A DNA stretch of 64,000 nucleotides from Candidatus Saccharimonadota bacterium (GCA_017537745.1 JAFYKF010000010.1:1-64000); one strand, 5' to 3'; counted from the first letter of the stretch, positions 8,835-18,227 are shown. The notes: generated by a model from the sequence alone, not told the origin. Program-made: numbers and translations.

Positions 8835-10652
8835 ATGACTTTAAACAAAGATTTGATTCGCAATGTGGCGATTATCGCCCATGTTGACCACGGTAAAACC
8901 ACGCTTGTTGATGGGCTTCTTAAGCAGTCGCATACTTTTCGTGACAATCAAGCAGAAATGTCACAGACATTAATTATGGATTCCGGCGATCAGGAACATG
9001 AGCGAGGAATTACTATCACCGCAAAACAAACCTGCGTTTATTATGATGGCTACAAAATCAACATTATTGATACACCAGGGCACGCAGACTTTTCCGGTGA
9101 GGTTGAACGCACGCTCAACATGGCGGATGGAGTACTTTTGATTGTTGACGCGCAAGAAGGCCCAATGCCACAAACAAAATTCGTATTGTCAAAGGCATTA
9201 TCGCTCGGTCTTAAGCCGGTTGTTATTATTAACAAAATTGATAAACCAGCTGCAAGGATTTCAGAGGTTTTGGGAGAAGTCGAGAGTTTATTTTTGGAAC
9301 TTGCTACGGACGAGTCACAACTTAACTATCCTGTTTACTACGCAATTGCACGTGAAGGTCGCGCCGGTCGCACTACCGAGCTCGATGATGATTTACATGT
9401 GATTTTTGAATCAATTATTAATGATATTCCGGCGCCATCAGTGGACCCAGATGCTGCCGATGCAAAGTTGCTTGTTGCAGCATTGGCGGCGGATAATTAT
9501 CTCGGTAAATACTGTATTGGCAAAATCTTTGGCGGGAAGCTTAAAAAAGGCCAGAACGTTAAAGTCTTGCACAATGGAGAATCCAAAAATAGTAAGATTG
9601 ATAATCTGTTTATATACAAGGGTTTGGGCAAGGAAGAAGTGACCGAGGCGATTGCGGGTGATATCGTGGCGTTGACTGGTGTGTCTGAGGCAAATATCGG
9701 TGATACGGTCGCAACCGGCGAGAATCCCGAAGCTTTGCCAACAATCGAATTAGAGGCACCTACTTTGTCTATTTATATCGGCCCCAATACTTCTCCGCTC
9801 AAAGGTCGCGAAGGCGAATTTACGACTTCTCGTCAGATTGCAGAAAGGCTTGAAAAGGAGCTAGAAACCAATATTGCTCTTAAATTACAACCAGATGGTT
9901 TGGGCTATAAAGTATCTGGACGTGGCGAATTGCATTTGTCTGTTTTGATTGAAACGATGCGACGCGAAGGATATGAATTAGAAGCTGGTAGGCCGGAAGT
10001 AGTCTACCGAGATATTGACGGTGTTAAATGTGAGCCAATTGAGTCTCTCACCGTAGAAGCTTCGCCTGAATTTGTGGGTGCAGTTTCACAAGAGTTAGGC
10101 ATCCGCAAAGCCGAACTTAAATCACAAGAACTCACTTCTACTGGGACTACAAGATTTGTCTATGAAATATCTACTGCGGCCCTAATTGGTCTTCGCAATA
10201 ATTTGCTTACTGCAACTAAGGGCACCGTGATAATGTCCTCTATTCCATCTGGATACCGTCCAGTCGAAGGGAAATACCGCCCAGAAAGAAACGGCGCGCT
10301 GATTGCTTCCGAAGATGGCGTTTCTACTGCCTACGCATTGGATGGCGCACAGGCGCGTGGTATATTATATATTCCACCACAAGTTCCAGTTTATCAAGGT
10401 ATGATTGTGGGGCTTTCGAATAAAAAAGAAGACTTGGATATTAATATTTGCCGTGAGAAACAGCTCACCAATATGCGTACCCACGCTTCAGACGGTGCCA
10501 TTCAACTTACGCCATATACACAATTATCGCTTGAACAATGTCTTGACTTCTTGCTTGATGACGAATTACTCGAGGTTACACCTAAGTCTTTGCGCCTACG
10601 CAAGCGCCAGCTTGATCCTATTAAACGGAAAAGGGAGAATCGCAATGCCTGA
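8835..10652 (+). CDS. typA: Ribosome-associated GTPase TypA/BipA
   Basis: Translational GTPase of the EF-G family acting in ribosome assembly and stress. G motifs: [10 protein letters not shown] (G1), RGITI (G2), DTPGH (G3), NKID (G4) and the G5 region SAL-like. Domain [23 protein letters not shown] and the BipA-specific C-terminus ending in [11 protein letters not shown] are present; 605 residues is the normal size. I chose ATG 8835 because [23 protein letters not shown] matches the family start and the upstream region is promoter. The last codons overlap the start of tatD and the first base pairs of a palindromic element. Confidence 0.96.
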   Translation: MTLNKDLIRNVAIIAHVDHGKTTLVDGLLKQSHTFRDNQAEMSQTLIMDSGDQEHERGITITAKQTCVYYDGYKINIIDTPGHADFSGEVERTLNMADGVLLIVDAQEGPMPQTKFVLSKALSLGLKPVVIINKIDKPAARISEVLGEVESLFLELATDESQLNYPVYYAIAREGRAGRTTELDDDLHVIFESIINDIPAPSVDPDAADAKLLVAALAADNYLGKYCIGKIFGGKLKKGQNVKVLHNGESKNSKIDNLFIYKGLGKEEVTEAIAGDIVALTGVSEANIGDTVATGENPEALPTIELEAPTLSIYIGPNTSPLKGREGEFTTSRQIAERLEKELETNIALKLQPDGLGYKVSGRGELHLSVLIETMRREGYELEAGRPEVVYRDIDGVKCEPIESLTVEASPEFVGAVSQELGIRKAELKSQELTSTGTTRFVYEISTAALIGLRNNLLTATKGTVIMSSIPSGYRPVEGKYRPERNGALIASEDGVSTAYALDGAQARGILYIPPQVPVYQGMIVGLSNKKEDLDINICREKQLTNMRTHASDGAIQLTPYTQLSLEQCLDFLLDDELLEVTPKSLRLRKRQLDPIKRKRENRNA

Positions 10653-11583
10653 CGGGTCCTGCCAGTCACTCTCCTCCCCCACGTCACAAAGTTCCGTGGG
10701 GGACCCCCTCCGTGACTGTCACCCGTCATGTTTTATGATTGATACCCATTGTCATTTACATGATCGGGAATTTTTTACCGCCGAACAGGCGGAAGCCATG
10801 ATTGAACGCGCGCACAAAAACAATGTAAAACGTATTATTTGCATCGGCACGTCGCATGAAGATTCTCTCAAAGCAGCTGAATTTGCCAAAGAGCATAATA
10901 ATGTTTACTGGACCTACGGCATTCACCCAGAAGAGACGGCCTCAGTTATGCTATACTCGGGGCCGCGTCCGTCCGGCCCATCGCCATGGGCGGACGGCGC
11001 TATACCCTCGCTTCGCTCGCGCGTCCCAAGGGGCGAACGCGCTGCCGCGCTCCGGAATGCCCCGAATATAGCATCAACTGAGGCCCCCATAGCTATAGGT
11101 GAAGTGGGGTTGGATTACCATCATGATGGGTATGATAGAGAGGCGCAGATTAAGCTGTTTGAACAAATGTTGCAGTTGGCGGTTGATAATGATCTACCGG
11201 TTTCTTTTCATGTGCGCGAAGCGTTTGAAGATTTCTTCGGTGTGGTAGCGAATTTTCCAAAAGTACGTGGCGTAGTGCATAGTTTTTCGGATAGCAAGAA
11301 GAAATTAAAACGTATCCTTGAAACAACTGATTTCTACATCGGAGTAAACGGTTTAGCTACTTATTCAACCCTTCCTTTGCCTCCATTAGAGAGAATATTA
11401 CTTGAAACAGATGCTCCATTCTTGACTCCTACACCATTTCGTGGTATAATTAATGAACCAGCTTATGTTCCATGCATAGCCGACTGGCTAAGTAAAAAAA
11501 TGGACGTAAGCTTAGAGACAATAGAGAAGGAGACGACCCGAAATGCAGAAAAACTCTTCAACTTTTCAGATACCGTCCTTTAA
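10645..11583 (+). CDS. tatD: TatD-family metal-dependent deoxyribonuclease/hydrolase carrying two palindromic inserts
   Basis: TIM-barrel hydrolase with the metal ligands of the family: IDTHCHLHD, IGEVGLDY, SFHVREAF, VVHSFS and LLETDAPFLTP. The family-like start is ATG 10735 (MIDTHCHLHD). An in-frame ATG at 10645, with GGGAG 8 bases upstream, is the better ribosome site, and using it adds a 30-residue extension encoded by a palindrome. A second palindrome (10938-11085) inserts ~48 residues between GIHPEE and the IGEVGLDY strand. Neither insert hits a metal ligand. ATG 10645 overlaps the typA stop (ATGCCTGA), which suggests coupling. The end overlaps the next small gene. Confidence 0.92.
   Translation: MPDGSCQSLSSPTSQSSVGDPLRDCHPSCFMIDTHCHLHDREFFTAEQAEAMIERAHKNNVKRIICIGTSHEDSLKAAEFAKEHNNVYWTYGIHPEETASVMLYSGPRPSGPSPWADGAIPSLRSRVPRGERAAALRNAPNIASTEAPIAIGEVGLDYHHDGYDREAQIKLFEQMLQLAVDNDLPVSFHVREAFEDFFGVVANFPKVRGVVHSFSDSKKKLKRILETTDFYIGVNGLATYSTLPLPPLERILLETDAPFLTPTPFRGIINEPAYVPCIADWLSKKMDVSLETIEKETTRNAEKLFNFSDTVL
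10651..10727. repeat. Family-1 palindromic element at the 5' end of tatD
   Basis: Hairpin with outer arms GACGGGT/ACCCGTC, then AGTCAC/GTGACT and CCCCAC/GTGGGG around a short loop. It encodes [20 protein letters not shown] in the tatD frame. The copy in the cysteine desulfurase gene (17904-17982) is about 78% identical, and its AGCTCT/AGAGCT arm keeps the pairing although the sequence differs. Confidence 0.85.
10938..11085. repeat. Family-2 palindromic element inside tatD
   Basis: Outer arms GGCCTCAGTTATGCTATA and its near-complement ending at 11085 enclose a GC-rich core starting GGGGCCGCGTCCGTCC and ending GAATGCCCC. The core contains the hairpin CCGTCCGGCCCAT-CGCC-ATGGGCGGACGG. It is nearly identical to the cores in alaS and trmD, with an extra ~30 bases here. 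It encodes PRPSGPSPWADGAI in the tatD frame. Confidence 0.9.
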
Positions 11584-11800
11584 TGCCCCAAAGGCGTCTA
11601 ATTCTGATACCATCGTTAATATTACTGCAAATAATACAATTGTCGCTAATAAAGCCATAAAAAGCGACGAAATTGATGGCCTTAAAAATTTGAACATCGA
11701 TGGTGCGATTAACGATGAGCAAGGTTATCGTTTTAAATACTACAATGAGCTTAATCAAATAGCAGAGGAGATTGAAAAATGTCGCTCGCGGAATTGTTAG
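11543..11800 (+). CDS. Small hypothetical protein
   Basis: An 85-residue polar protein rich in Asn, Ile and Lys, with no transmembrane segment or motif I recognise. The ATG at 11543 lies within the last 41 bases of tatD and has a GGAG upstream. The C-terminal helix (YYNELNQIAEEIEKC) overlaps the start of the next gene by 22 bases. Dense overlap with both neighbours supports an operon tatD-11543-11779. Function unknown. Confidence 0.6.
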   Translation: MQKNSSTFQIPSFNAPKASNSDTIVNITANNTIVANKAIKSDEIDGLKNLNIDGAINDEQGYRFKYYNELNQIAEEIEKCRSRNC

Positions 11801-12195
11801 GCTTTAAAAAATGGGAGCGGGGGCCATCGCCGTTTAAAATGACACTCGATGATTCATTTTTATATGGTAACCGGAGATATAGTAACAGATTTACTTATGA
11901 AGATTTAATGAATGCCGAGAGTGAACTTGGCAAGACTATTTTTGGGCCAATACCGGTCGGGCACGAAAGAGCTTTCTTTAAAAACCGTGGCAACACTTGG
12001 ATTTGGCACGAAAGCTGGACTGATGCCCTAGGAGCAGCACAAAGTACAACAATTACTTATGATGTACGTCCGGAGGGTGTATTCAAAAAGGTTCCTGGCA
12101 CTAATTACCAAAAAATTGAAGGCTCTGAACTGGAGAATTTCGTAACCGCAGCACGCACTTATTATGGACTCGTAAAAGACAACTTATATAGTTAA
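11779..12195 (+). CDS. Conserved hypothetical protein
   Basis: A 138-residue protein with aromatic-rich beta-prone sequence (GNTWIWHESW, TTITYDVRPEGVFKKV). No catalytic signature or membrane segment. Preceded by GAGGAG at a normal distance from the ATG, and overlapping the preceding small gene. The layout suggests the two products work together, but nothing in the sequence says how. Confidence 0.65.
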   Translation: MSLAELLGFKKWERGPSPFKMTLDDSFLYGNRRYSNRFTYEDLMNAESELGKTIFGPIPVGHERAFFKNRGNTWIWHESWTDALGAAQSTTITYDVRPEGVFKKVPGTNYQKIEGSELENFVTAARTYYGLVKDNLYS

Positions 12196-12223
12196 TTACA
12201 AACAAATGTAGTAAAATAAAAAC

Positions 12224-12646
12224 ATGAAGAAAGAAGAAGAGCCCAAACAAAAAAACAAAAAGAAATTAATCGGTTTAATCGTACTGATATGCGGGATTCT
12301 GGCATGCATCGCCGGGCTCGTTTTTTTGCTTGTTGATCTCTTAACTGGCCCGGGACTACGTGACGCAGAATACCTGGTCGAAGTTGGCGAGTGGGTGCGC
12401 GAAGACGAACCAAGTGTGATTTGGCAGTTTACCGAAATTGGCAAAGGTACTTTAACCACTAATTCGCACACAAATGATTATGATTTTATTTGGGCAATTT
12501 CTGATGATGTGCTGGAAATTGAAACGAGTTGGCTTTATACGCTTAATGATAATTTTGAATATGTATTAGACCAGGACGCCAATACCCTAGTTTTGACGTC
12601 TGGTGATAGAATAATCACCTTTTTAGCGAACGCACAAACTCCATAA
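12224..12646 (+). CDS. Single-pass membrane hypothetical protein
   Basis: 140 residues: a lysine-rich start, one hydrophobic helix (about 15-40, LIGLIVLICGILACIAGLV), then an extracytoplasmic beta-rich domain (WQFTEIGKGTLTTN, WLYTLNDNFEYVLD) that resembles small lipocalin-like or DUF-type domains without a clear match. TAAAAT at 12212-12217 sits 6 bases before the ATG, so it is probably leaderless. Its 3' end overlaps the end of pyrG on the other strand by about 32 bases. Confidence 0.6.
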   Translation: MKKEEEPKQKNKKKLIGLIVLICGILACIAGLVFLLVDLLTGPGLRDAEYLVEVGEWVREDEPSVIWQFTEIGKGTLTTNSHTNDYDFIWAISDDVLEIETSWLYTLNDNFEYVLDQDANTLVLTSGDRIITFLANAQTP

Positions 12647-14300
12647 AAAGCGGGTGAACATTTAAGGGGCGGGACTTAAATTCTGGATGTGCTTGAGTGG
12701 CTTGGAAAAACTTAAGGTCTGGTGCCTCAACGAATTCCACAAGTTTACCATCTGGCGAAAAACCGGTGAATTGCAGACCGCCAGCTTTGATTTGCTCGGC
12801 AAAGTCTTGATTTACTTCGTAGCGGTGACGGTGGCGCTCGATTACTTTGACGTCACCATTTTTCAAAACTTCAGTGCCATAGACATATTCGCCAGTTTTT
12901 TCGGCTTCATTGCGATAAATCGCGGCAGTTTTGGTGCCTTTCTTCAATTTGGCCGGATAATCTCCAAGTCGCATTGATGCGCCAGTGGATTCTTTGCCTT
13001 TTTGATCTTCCATAATGTAAATGACGTTATTATGTTTCTTGGCGGTAGCGCCAAACTCTTCGGAGTTGGCGTTTTTGACGCCACCACGACGAGCGGCGGC
13101 GATGCAAGCGACCTGTAACCCGAGACAAAGTCCGAGATATGGCACATCATGTTCTAGAGCATAAGTAGCGGCAGTAATTTTGCCCTCAATACCACGCGAA
13201 CCGAAACCACCTGGAACCACAATACCATCACATTCTCGTAGTTTTCGACGTGCCTCATTTTTGGGATCTTCTAATTCTTCTGCGTTGATCCAAACTAAGT
13301 CAAGGTTAACATGATTATGCGCTGCAGCCGCCTTCAAAGCTTCGGTTACGCAGATATAAGTATCTTCATTGCCAACATATTTCGCGACTAGGCCGACCTT
13401 GATAGCCTCAGGCCATTTAGTGGCGCGCCATTCAGAGAATTTTTCCCATTTATGCATATTGGGCGGGGTATCATCACCAGTAAATTTGTTTAGAATTTCT
13501 AGCACACCGGATTTTAAGACGTTAAACGGTACATCATAAACCGAATTAATGTCTGGAAGGTTTAATACTGCTTCAGGATTGAGCCCAGCAAAAGCGGCAA
13601 TTTTTTCACAAATGGCCCGCGGAGCTGGTCTTTCGGTGCGTACACAGACGACGTCTGGAATTATACCAAAACCGCGCAAATCCTTTAAGGCATTTTGAGC
13701 AGGTTTGGTTTTAAACTCTTTACTTGTGTTGAGCCAAGGGACGTATATTACCGAGAGATAGAGGCAGTTTGCACGACCAACTTTATTGGCGAATAGTCTA
13801 ATCGCTTCAATAAATGGCAAACCCTCATAATCGCCAACGGTGCCACCAATTTCAACGATATGAATGTCACTATCTTTGGAGGCGAGGGCAATTTTTTCTT
13901 GGACTAGGTCGGTAAAATGAGGAACGAGTTGAACTGTTTTGCCATGAAAGCCGCCTGCACGTTCGCGCTCAATCAATTCTTTATAAATAGAACCAGACAA
14001 GGTAATAGAATACTTACTAGTTTCAAAATCCAAAAATCGCTCGTAATGCCCAAGGTCAAGGTCGGTTTCGACGCCATCATGTGTAACAAAACACTCACCA
14101 TGCTCAACTGGGTTTAAGAGCCCAGCATCAACATTGAGGTAAGGGTCGCACTTTTGCATAGTAACTTTGTAGCCTTTGGATTTTAGAATTGAGCCGATGG
14201 AAGCCGCTGTTATACCTTTGCCAACTCCGGATAATACGCCGCCGCTGACAAAAATGTATTTACACGGTTTTTGTTTTGTTTCTTCACGCTTGCTATGCAC
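12615..14300 (-). CDS. pyrG: CTP synthase
   Basis: Makes CTP from UTP and ATP with glutamine. The N-terminal synthetase domain has YIFVSGGVLSGVGKGI, KCDPYLNVD and HVDIG-type VEIGGTVGDYE. The C-terminal glutaminase has GGFGSRG, the nucleophile GLCLGLQ and AQAHPEFKS. An ATG at 14321 would give 568 residues; GTG at 14300 follows GGGAGGAGG by 7 bases, so I prefer it. The enzyme is normal in length either way. A TATTAT-like box lies upstream on the minus strand. Confidence 0.95.
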   Translation of the reverse strand: MHSKREETKQKPCKYIFVSGGVLSGVGKGITAASIGSILKSKGYKVTMQKCDPYLNVDAGLLNPVEHGECFVTHDGVETDLDLGHYERFLDFETSKYSITLSGSIYKELIERERAGGFHGKTVQLVPHFTDLVQEKIALASKDSDIHIVEIGGTVGDYEGLPFIEAIRLFANKVGRANCLYLSVIYVPWLNTSKEFKTKPAQNALKDLRGFGIIPDVVCVRTERPAPRAICEKIAAFAGLNPEAVLNLPDINSVYDVPFNVLKSGVLEILNKFTGDDTPPNMHKWEKFSEWRATKWPEAIKVGLVAKYVGNEDTYICVTEALKAAAAHNHVNLDLVWINAEELEDPKNEARRKLRECDGIVVPGGFGSRGIEGKITAATYALEHDVPYLGLCLGLQVACIAAARRGGVKNANSEEFGATAKKHNNVIYIMEDQKGKESTGASMRLGDYPAKLKKGTKTAAIYRNEAEKTGEYVYGTEVLKNGDVKVIERHRHRYEVNQDFAEQIKAGGLQFTGFSPDGKLVEFVEAPDLKFFQATQAHPEFKSRPLNVHPLFMEFVRSLKR

Positions 14301-14379
14301 GCTGGGACCTCCTCCCACCATTAATGTTAATGTTTATAATATAAATATTTTAGCATACATCAAAATAAAATAATTGATT

Positions 14380-15846
14380 TTATGCAATGTCGATTTCAAT
14401 ACCACAAGTTGCGTTAATGCCAAGGTTAGATAAAACAATCATTTCATCGTCTGTAATCATGTGGGTAGAATGTAGTTCAGCGCCCTGGAGTTTGTCCAAA
14501 TTATCCAAAATCTTTTTTACCACTGGATTAGTCGTAGAGCAAATCGATAAAGCTATCAAAACTTCACCGATTTTTAGGTTGCTTTCTTTGAAATTGCTGG
14601 TTTTATTTTTGATTTCCAAAATTGGCTCAAGTACAGACGGAGCAATCAGATCGACTTCGTCTGGAATTTTGTTGATAGTTTTTAAAGCATTTAGCATAAC
14701 AGCGGAAATTGGTGAGAGATAGCCGGTTTTGCGACCAACGATGTATCTTCGCCCAATTTGAATAGCAGCAGATGGGAGGCCGTTAGCAATCTGACGCTTC
14801 TCGGCAGCTTTTAGAGCCACGATGCGGTCTTTTTCGGTGATACCGAGTTCATTCATTAATAACTTGATACATTCTGGCACTTCTGGCGCAACGATGCCTT
14901 TTTTGAGGTCGGCGGCAGCGCGATAATAGCGACGAATTATTTCATCTTTGGCTGCTTTCTTGGCAACTTCGTCATCTGTAATACATTCACCGATAACGTT
15001 TACACCCATGTCGGTAGGTGAATAATAAATGGCCTTGCCGGTGATGCGCTTTAAAATCTCTTTTAAAACTGGGAAGGTTTCGAGGTCGCGATTGTAATTT
15101 ACAGCCAAAGTGCCATATTTTTCGAGATGAAAATGATCAATCATGTTTTTGTCGCCGAGATCCGCCGTAGCAGCTTCGTAAGCGATATTTACTGGGTGTT
15201 TTAGTGGCAAAGACCAGACGGGGAAGGTTTCAAATTTAGCATAGCCAGCTTTGACACCTTTTTTGGATTCATGATAAAGCTGAGACAAAGCCGTGGCAAG
15301 TTTGCCAGAACAAGGACCGGGGGCCGATACGATGACTAGTTTGCGGGTAGTTTCGATGTATGGATTAGCACCGTAACCCTCGTCGGACACAATAGTATCA
15401 ACATCGGTTGGATAGCCTTTGGTAAAAGTGTGAAAATAGGTTTTGATTTTATAATCTTTGAGTTTTTCGGCGAAATCTTTGGCTTTTTTCTGACCGTCAA
15501 ACAGTGTGATTACGACTGATGAGACGTAAATACCTTTAGAACGCAAGAATGTGATTAGACGCAGAACTTCGGTTTCGTAAGAAATCATGTGGTCGGCGCG
15601 TATTTTGGATTTTTCGATAGCGTTAGCGTTGATACACAAAATAACCTCAGCGTCATCCTTAAATTCTTGAAGGAGTCGGATCTTGAGGTCTGGGAGAAAG
15701 CCGGGGAGCGTGCGTGCGGCGTGCTGGTCGTCGATTAGTTTGCCGCCAAACTCGAGATAGAGTTTATCGAACATCCCAATGCGTTGCTTGATTTTCTTCT
15801 TTTGGATTTTTAGGTATTTTTCGGCATCAAAGCACTTTTTCGTCAC
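14380..15846 (-). CDS. DUF1846 family protein
   Basis: A 488-residue protein matching the DUF1846 family in length and in landmarks such as GFLPDLKIRLL, the phosphate-binding-like SAPGPCSGKLATALSQLYHE and YSPTDMGVNVIGECI. The family is widespread in Firmicutes and small-genome bacteria; its biochemical role is unsettled, with a nucleotide-binding look. The ATG is preceded by AAGGAGG on the minus strand. It stands alone between pyrG and mnmA, in the same direction. Confidence 0.85.
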   Translation of the reverse strand: MTKKCFDAEKYLKIQKKKIKQRIGMFDKLYLEFGGKLIDDQHAARTLPGFLPDLKIRLLQEFKDDAEVILCINANAIEKSKIRADHMISYETEVLRLITFLRSKGIYVSSVVITLFDGQKKAKDFAEKLKDYKIKTYFHTFTKGYPTDVDTIVSDEGYGANPYIETTRKLVIVSAPGPCSGKLATALSQLYHESKKGVKAGYAKFETFPVWSLPLKHPVNIAYEAATADLGDKNMIDHFHLEKYGTLAVNYNRDLETFPVLKEILKRITGKAIYYSPTDMGVNVIGECITDDEVAKKAAKDEIIRRYYRAAADLKKGIVAPEVPECIKLLMNELGITEKDRIVALKAAEKRQIANGLPSAAIQIGRRYIVGRKTGYLSPISAVMLNALKTINKIPDEVDLIAPSVLEPILEIKNKTSNFKESNLKIGEVLIALSICSTTNPVVKKILDNLDKLQGAELHSTHMITDDEMIVLSNLGINATCGIEIDIA

Positions 15847-15907
15847 ATAACCTCCTTGTTATGGTATTATTATAGCACGCAAAAATAATATACAAGTGGG
15901 TTTTTAG

Positions 15908-17029
15908 CTATACGATGATGCCGCCACCAAGGCAAATTTCGTCATCATACAAAACAGCGGATTGGCCAGAGGCGGGACGCTTGATTTCGTTTTCGAAGAC
16001 TAGTTTCTCGCCGTCGAACTGGGCGGGGATTAAAGGGGCACGATGACGCAAACGAACTAATATGCTTGGTTTGCTCGCCTCCTCGCTCGCGCCCGTCGTT
16101 ACGGGGCTCGCTTCGTCGCTTGCTCCCGTTGTCGCAAATGCTCGCAAACCAAGCATATTAGTTCGCGTCACAACATCTTTTAGCTTCAATTCCTTGGTCC
16201 AGATGTGGGAGTCGTTGAGGTTTTTGGAGACGTAGACGATGTTGTTTTTTAGGTCTTTTTTGACGACGTAGTAGGGGAGGCCGTCGTTAATCTCGCCTTT
16301 GTTGCCAGAGATATATAATCCGTGACGTTGGCCAATGGTATAAAAAACTGCGCCTTCGTGTACGCCAAGGACTTTTTCGGTCTCGATTTCCCGGATTTCA
16401 CCAGGCTCTATTTCGATATATTCTTTGAGAAAATCTTTCATACCGACTTCGCCGACAAAACAGACGCCCATCGATTCTTTTTTGTAGGCGTTGTGGAGGC
16501 CTTTTTCCTCGGCGAGTTTTTTGACGTCGGGTTTTAGCATCTCGCCAATAGGGAACAATGTGTGTTTTAAGGCTTCGTCGGAAATGCGATAAAGGAAGTA
16601 GGTTTGGTCTTTATTCTCATCGACCGCTCTAGCAAGATTCCCGTCGATAATTCTTGCGTAGTGGCCGGTGGCAATAAAGTCGGCACCACGCTCCATGGCT
16701 TTTTCGAAGAAGAGTTTGAACTTGATTTCTTGATTGCACATGATGTCGGGGTTGGGCGTGTTGCCTTTTTTGAATTCCTCGAGCATGTATTCGACGACTT
16801 TTTCGCGATAAGCGTCTTCAAAATCCCAAACTTCAAAAGGGATGCCGAGTTTAACTGCGACGCGCTTGGCATCGGCAAGGTCTTCGGCCCATGGGCATTT
16901 CATGCCGGGTAGGTCACGAGACCAGTTTTTCATGTAGACGCCGGTTACGTCGTAGCCTTGTTCTTTTAACAATAACGCCGAGACAGACGAGTCTACACCG
17001 CCGCTCATACCAACAAAAACTTTAGACAT
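15908..17029 (-). CDS. mnmA: tRNA-specific 2-thiouridylase
   Basis: Puts the 2-thio group on U34 of Lys, Glu and Gln tRNAs. PP-loop GMSGGVDSSVSALLL, CNQEIKF and GHYAR, the second catalytic cysteine in GVCFVGE, and the C-terminal beta barrel are present. ATG 17029 gives MSKVFVGMSGGVDSS and overlaps the desulfurase stop (ATGTCTAA). That pairing is functional: the desulfurase supplies the sulfur. A palindromic element adds ~40 residues at about 288-329, just before the conserved ILVRLRHRAP strand. 373 residues including the insert. Confidence 0.95.
   Translation of the reverse strand: MSKVFVGMSGGVDSSVSALLLKEQGYDVTGVYMKNWSRDLPGMKCPWAEDLADAKRVAVKLGIPFEVWDFEDAYREKVVEYMLEEFKKGNTPNPDIMCNQEIKFKLFFEKAMERGADFIATGHYARIIDGNLARAVDENKDQTYFLYRISDEALKHTLFPIGEMLKPDVKKLAEEKGLHNAYKKESMGVCFVGEVGMKDFLKEYIEIEPGEIREIETEKVLGVHEGAVFYTIGQRHGLYISGNKGEINDGLPYYVVKKDLKNNIVYVSKNLNDSHIWTKELKLKDVVTRTNMLGLRAFATTGASDEASPVTTGASEEASKPSILVRLRHRAPLIPAQFDGEKLVFENEIKRPASGQSAVLYDDEICLGGGIIV
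16045..16169. repeat. Palindromic element inside mnmA
   Basis: Perfect 22-base inverted repeats at 16053-16074 and 16144-16165, with weaker pairing out to 16045 and 16169. The 69-base interior is GC-rich with TCGCTCGCGCCCGTCGTTACGG. On the coding strand it reads through as an Ala/Ser/Glu/Thr-rich stretch (TTGASDEASPVTTGASEEAS). One arm encodes ILVRLR, which belongs to the conserved MnmA barrel; the other encodes non-conserved residues. Confidence 0.9.
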
Positions 17030-18227
17030 TTTGTAGCCTTTCTTTTTCTTTAGCAACAACTTCGTTGATGATTTTTGCGGCTTCGTGGATTTGAGCGTCG
17101 TCATTGGTCTCACCGAGAGTAAGGCGAAGCGAGCCGGCAATTTGGCTATCTGATAAACCAATAGCGGCGAGCACATGAGATTTTTGGCCTTTGCTGGCGG
17201 CACAAGCGGCGCCGGTAGAAACGTAGATTTGTTTGTCTTCTAAGAGATAGATTAATCTCTCTGCATCTATATTATTATAGCATAGATTGACAAAATTGTC
17301 AACTGAATGCTTTTTGTTGATAAGTTCGTAATCTGTCAATTCTTTGAGTAGGGTTTGGCGCCAGGTGGCATATTTTTTGCGGTTGCCATTAAGATGCTCT
17401 TTGGCGATTTCTACGGCTTTGGCAAAACCAATCACGCCTGGAACATTTTCGGTGCCAGAACGCAAACCATTCTCCTGGCCACCGCCGTAGGTTAGAGGTT
17501 TTAGGTTGACATCGTGCGAGACATAAAGTGCGCCGACGCCTTTTGGACCATAAACTTTGGCTGAGTTTAGAGTCAGCAAATCTACGCCGAGACGGGCAAC
17601 GTTGATATCAAGGAGGTTTAGCGCTTGCGAGGCGTCGGAGTGAAGCAAGAGTTGCTTTTTGATACCGCGCTTTAAGCGGTCTATTTTGATTTCACGAATG
17701 ATAGCGGAGATTTCGGCGAGTGGTTGGATGGTGCCAAGCTCATTGTTGACTAGCGAGACCGAGATTAGCTCTGTTTCGTCGGTAATTTTTTGTTTTAAAT
17801 CATCGAGGTCAATAACGCCGGTTTTTAACACTTTGATTGGCTTGCCACCACGCTGTTCGGCAACCTTGCGGACCGAGTCATGCTCGGTTACCAAGTATAG
17901 TATGGACGGGTAACAGCTCTGGAGGGGGACCCCCGCTGAGCCTTGCGAAGTGGGGGAGGAGAAGAGCTGGCAGGACCCGTCCAGAGAAACACTTGTGAAG
18001 GCAAGGTTGTTTGCTTCGGTGGCGCCGGCGGTAATGATAAGGTCGGAAGATTTGGCACCAATAGCATGAGCAATTGTGGCCTTGGCGGATTCGTAATCGG
18101 CAGAGACTTTTTTGGCAGGAAGATAAGCGGAAGAAGGGTTAAAAAAATCATGCGAAAAATACGGCTCCATGGCCTCTAAAGCTTTTTTGTTGACGGGTGT
18201 AGCCGCCGCATGATCTAAATATATCAT
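17022..18227 (-). CDS. Cysteine desulfurase (NifS/IscS family)
   Basis: PLP enzyme that takes sulfur from cysteine for tRNA thiolation and Fe-S clusters. Seen: IYLDHAAATPV start, TAGATEANNLA, HSDASQALN, the PLP lysine in LTLNSAKVYGPKG, and the loop cysteine STGAACAASKG. A family-1 palindrome inserts ~26 residues (about 82-108) right after NNLAF, before the LVTEHDSV strand. Overlap with mnmA makes a sulfur-transfer operon. The minus-strand region before the ATG holds TATGATATATC-like sequence, so a leaderless or short-leader transcript is possible. Normal length is restored when the insert is subtracted. Confidence 0.93.
   Translation of the reverse strand: MIYLDHAAATPVNKKALEAMEPYFSHDFFNPSSAYLPAKKVSADYESAKATIAHAIGAKSSDLIITAGATEANNLAFTSVSLDGSCQLFSSPTSQGSAGVPLQSCYPSILYLVTEHDSVRKVAEQRGGKPIKVLKTGVIDLDDLKQKITDETELISVSLVNNELGTIQPLAEISAIIREIKIDRLKRGIKKQLLLHSDASQALNLLDINVARLGVDLLTLNSAKVYGPKGVGALYVSHDVNLKPLTYGGGQENGLRSGTENVPGVIGFAKAVEIAKEHLNGNRKKYATWRQTLLKELTDYELINKKHSVDNFVNLCYNNIDAERLIYLLEDKQIYVSTGAACAASKGQKSHVLAAIGLSDSQIAGSLRLTLGETNDDAQIHEAAKIINEVVAKEKERLQNV
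17904..17982. repeat. Family-1 palindromic element inside the cysteine desulfurase gene
   Basis: Hairpin with GGACGGGT/ACCCGTCC, AGCTCT/AGAGCT and CCCCAC/GGGGG pairing. On the minus strand it reads DGSCQLFSSPTSQGSAGVPL in the gene frame, matching the peptide from the tatD copy in the same frame. The two copies differ at paired positions in a way that keeps the stem. Confidence 0.88.

Noticed and set aside
10405-10650. Upstream extension of TatD by 80 codons
   Set aside because: It lies wholly within typA in another frame; ATG 10645 has a ribosome site.
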